13,671 nucleotides of DNA from Phycisphaerae bacterium (GTDB taxonomy: Bacteria > Planctomycetota > Phycisphaerae > Sedimentisphaerales > Anaerohalosphaeraceae): contig JAIPFN010000145.1 of NCBI GenBank assembly GCA_021736615.1, positions 1-13,671 on the forward strand. The letters are read 5' to 3'. The notes below the pieces were generated by a model that was not told the origin of the DNA, made no database searches, and was given only the letters and a program-made list of their open reading frames with translations. Of the stretch, positions 12,464 to 13,671 are shown one piece after another. The position numbers were made by a program, and so were the translations under genes. Position 1 is the stretch's first letter. Each line of letters begins with the position of its first letter.

Positions 12464-12493
12464 TGAGTGAAGCGAAATCCCGATTCATCGGGG
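12464..12493 (+). repeat. 30-bp dispersed repeat, copy 2 (GAAGCGAA + CCCGAT/ATCGGG hairpin)
   Basis: TGAGTGAAGCGAA is followed by ATCCCGATTCATCGGGG, with hairpin arms CCCGAT (12479-12484) and ATCGGG (12487-12492). It is the partner of 11078-11107; the two copies flank obg in the same orientation. Confidence 0.75.
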
Positions 12494-12552
12494 CTGCCCG
12501 AATAAAACCCCCGTAAACCGCAATTATACATTATAACTAAATGTTTAAAAAT

Positions 12553-12619
12553 CCCCTCACCCCTCACCCCTTACCCCTCACCCCTCACCCCTCACCCCTC
12601 ACGCTTTACGCTTTACGCT
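12553..12619 (+). repeat. heptamer array CCCCTCA x7 then CGCTTTA x2.5 upstream of rlmN
   Basis: Seven units of CCCCTCA (one is CCCCTTA) fill 12553-12601 and pass without a phase change into CGCTTTA, CGCTTTA, CGCT (12602-12619). Both sub-arrays hold the 7-bp register. The TTTACG of the last CGCTTTA junction serves as the apparent -35 of rlmN. Confidence 0.85.
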
Positions 12620-12639
12620 CCCAGCATTTCTGTTATAAT
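12612..12639 (+). promoter_or_regulatory. rlmN promoter (TTTACG - 16 nt - TATAAT), -35 inside the repeat
   Basis: TATAAT at 12634-12639 is a perfect -10 box. TTTACG at 12612-12617 (four of six matches to TTGACA) stands 16 nt upstream and belongs to the heptamer array. The expected start, 6-7 nt past the -10, falls on the A of the rlmN ATG at 12646, predicting a leaderless mRNA. Confidence 0.65.
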
Positions 12640-12645
12640 GGGCGG

Positions 12646-13671
12646 ATGATTAAAGACCTTAAAAATTACACGTTTGATGAGCTTGTTGAGCTTATGGGCG
12701 AATATGGCGGCAAGAAGTTCCATGCCAGGTACATATTTTCGTTCATACACGCCAAGGACGCGACCTCGATTGACGAGTTTACTACCCTCAAGAAGGACCT
12801 TCGCGCCCGGCTAGCCGATGACGGTTTCTATATTTTTTCTGTGGACATCGTCGAAAAACTTGTCGATCCGGATGGGACGATCAAATACCTGTTTGGGCTG
12901 GAAGATGACGTAAAGGTCGAATCTGTGCTGCTGACCAATAAGGATCGGCGGACGCTTTGTATTTCCTGCCAGGCCGGTTGCCGCATGGGTTGTGCCTTTT
13001 GCGCGACGGCAAAGCTCAAGTTTCGCCGCAATCTCACCGCTGCCGAGATAGTCGACCAGGTCAACGCCGTTTCGGCTGACATCGGTACTGTCAACAATAT
13101 CGTGTATATGGGTATGGGCGAACCGTTTGACAATTATGACGAGGTAATGCGGTCGCTGCATATACTTAACCATCACGCCGGCAAAAACATCGGGCAAAGG
13201 CACTTAACAGTGTCTACGTGCGGTTTGCCGGACAAGATACTGGAGTTCGCCGAAGAAAAGCTCCAGGTGCATTTGGCCATCTCGCTGCACGCGGCGACTG
13301 ATGAGGGGCGTGCGAAACTAATGCCGACGGCTAAGGCGTACCCGCTAAAGCAGCTCTTCGAGGCGATACATGGCTATCAGAAAGTGACGCGGCGGCGGGT
13401 GATGTTTGAGTATTGCATGATAAAGGGGGTAAACGACTCGGATGAGGACGCAAACGCGGTTTTGAGGCTGATAAAGGGCCTAAACGCAAACGTCAACCTG
13501 ATAGAATACAACCCGCACCCGGGGTGCAAGTTCAAACCATCGAGCCGCCAGCGGATAGAGGCCTTCTTCGATATACTGATGCAGGGGGGGATAGAGACGA
13601 CGGCACGCTACAAAAGAGGGCAGAAAATCAAGGCGGCTTGCGGGCAGCTGGGGGCGACTTGGGAGGAATAC
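12646..13671 (+). CDS. rlmN: 23S rRNA (A2503)-C2 / tRNA (A37)-C2 methyltransferase RlmN (3' end off window)
   Basis: RlmN is a radical-SAM enzyme that methylates C2 of A2503 in 23S rRNA and A37 of some tRNAs. The visible 342 codons carry the 4Fe-4S motif CRMGCAFC (C112, C116, C119), the upstream cysteine C105 that matches E. coli C118, the SAM-binding YMGMGEP (154-160), STCGL (190-194), SLHAA (213-217), FEYCMIKGVND (254-264) and the methyl-carrying cysteine in AACGQL (C332, matching E. coli C355). The frame is still open at the window edge, and family length suggests only a few codons are missing. ATG at 12646 gives the normal MIKDL start. The GGCGG directly before it is too close to act as a Shine-Dalgarno; with the -10 at 12634-12639 a leaderless message is likely. 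It is divergent from obg. Confidence 0.98.
   Translation, partial: MIKDLKNYTFDELVELMGEYGGKKFHARYIFSFIHAKDATSIDEFTTLKKDLRARLADDGFYIFSVDIVEKLVDPDGTIKYLFGLEDDVKVESVLLTNKDRRTLCISCQAGCRMGCAFCATAKLKFRRNLTAAEIVDQVNAVSADIGTVNNIVYMGMGEPFDNYDEVMRSLHILNHHAGKNIGQRHLTVSTCGLPDKILEFAEEKLQVHLAISLHAATDEGRAKLMPTAKAYPLKQLFEAIHGYQKVTRRRVMFEYCMIKGVNDSDEDANAVLRLIKGLNANVNLIEYNPHPGCKFKPSSRQRIEAFFDILMQGGIETTARYKRGQKIKAACGQLGATWEEY

Larger units (their letters stand above)
12299..12645. other. 347-bp divergent spacer between obg and rlmN
   Basis: No gene is seen. From left to right: an imperfect mini-palindrome GGCAGG/CCCGCC around CCATA (12331-12347), a candidate obg -10 box (12386-12391), the 30-bp dispersed repeat (12464-12493), and a 9.5-unit heptamer array (12553-12619) running into the rlmN promoter. 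Promoters for both genes must lie here. Confidence 0.7.

Overview
The window reads as chromosomal core DNA of a planctomycete, most likely a Phycisphaerae/Sedimentisphaerales-type anaerobe. This is an inference from the divergent MnmE, the CxxC...CPxCG zinc ribbon fused to a membrane protein, the planctomycete-style secreted GH2 lipoprotein, several genes without a good Shine-Dalgarno, and intergenic spaces packed with short 'phrase' repeats. No phage, IS element, CRISPR array, tRNA or rRNA was seen. Species cannot be fixed from the sequence alone.

Layout. The left half is on the + strand: a possible gene tail (3-107), thpR (2'-5' RNA ligase-fold cyclic phosphodiesterase), recA with a strong promoter and an SOS-operator-like GTTC/GAAC cluster, alaS, and a zinc-ribbon/six-TM membrane protein of unknown role. 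This block converges, with only 12 bp between stop codons, on a - strand block: coaX followed by mnmE (probable operon), a secreted family 2 glycoside hydrolase (gene order on the - strand: obg, GH2, coaX, mnmE) and obg. At the right edge, rlmN runs off the window on the + strand, divergent from obg.

Functionally most genes belong to translation and housekeeping: alanyl-tRNA charging, U34 tRNA modification (an MnmE homologue that has lost its C-terminal cysteine), 23S rRNA/tRNA A2503/A37 methylation, a ribosome-assembly GTPase, CoA synthesis, and recombination/SOS. The GH2 enzyme is the one accessory function and sits between two repeat-rich spacers.

I do not see a complete undescribed multi-gene system. 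The most unusual layer is the repeats. (i) Three intergenic arrays with the same 7-bp period but different sequence lie immediately upstream of alaS, mnmE and rlmN and appear to supply expression signals. (ii) A family of about 10-bp phased '..GTG' units ends in GTGGTT, and three copies are linked to a GTTC-(8/9)-GAAC-[GC]-GTTAC hairpin. (iii) GC-rich mini-palindromes with ATCCT/AGGAT loops occur, one of them in frame inside mnmE.
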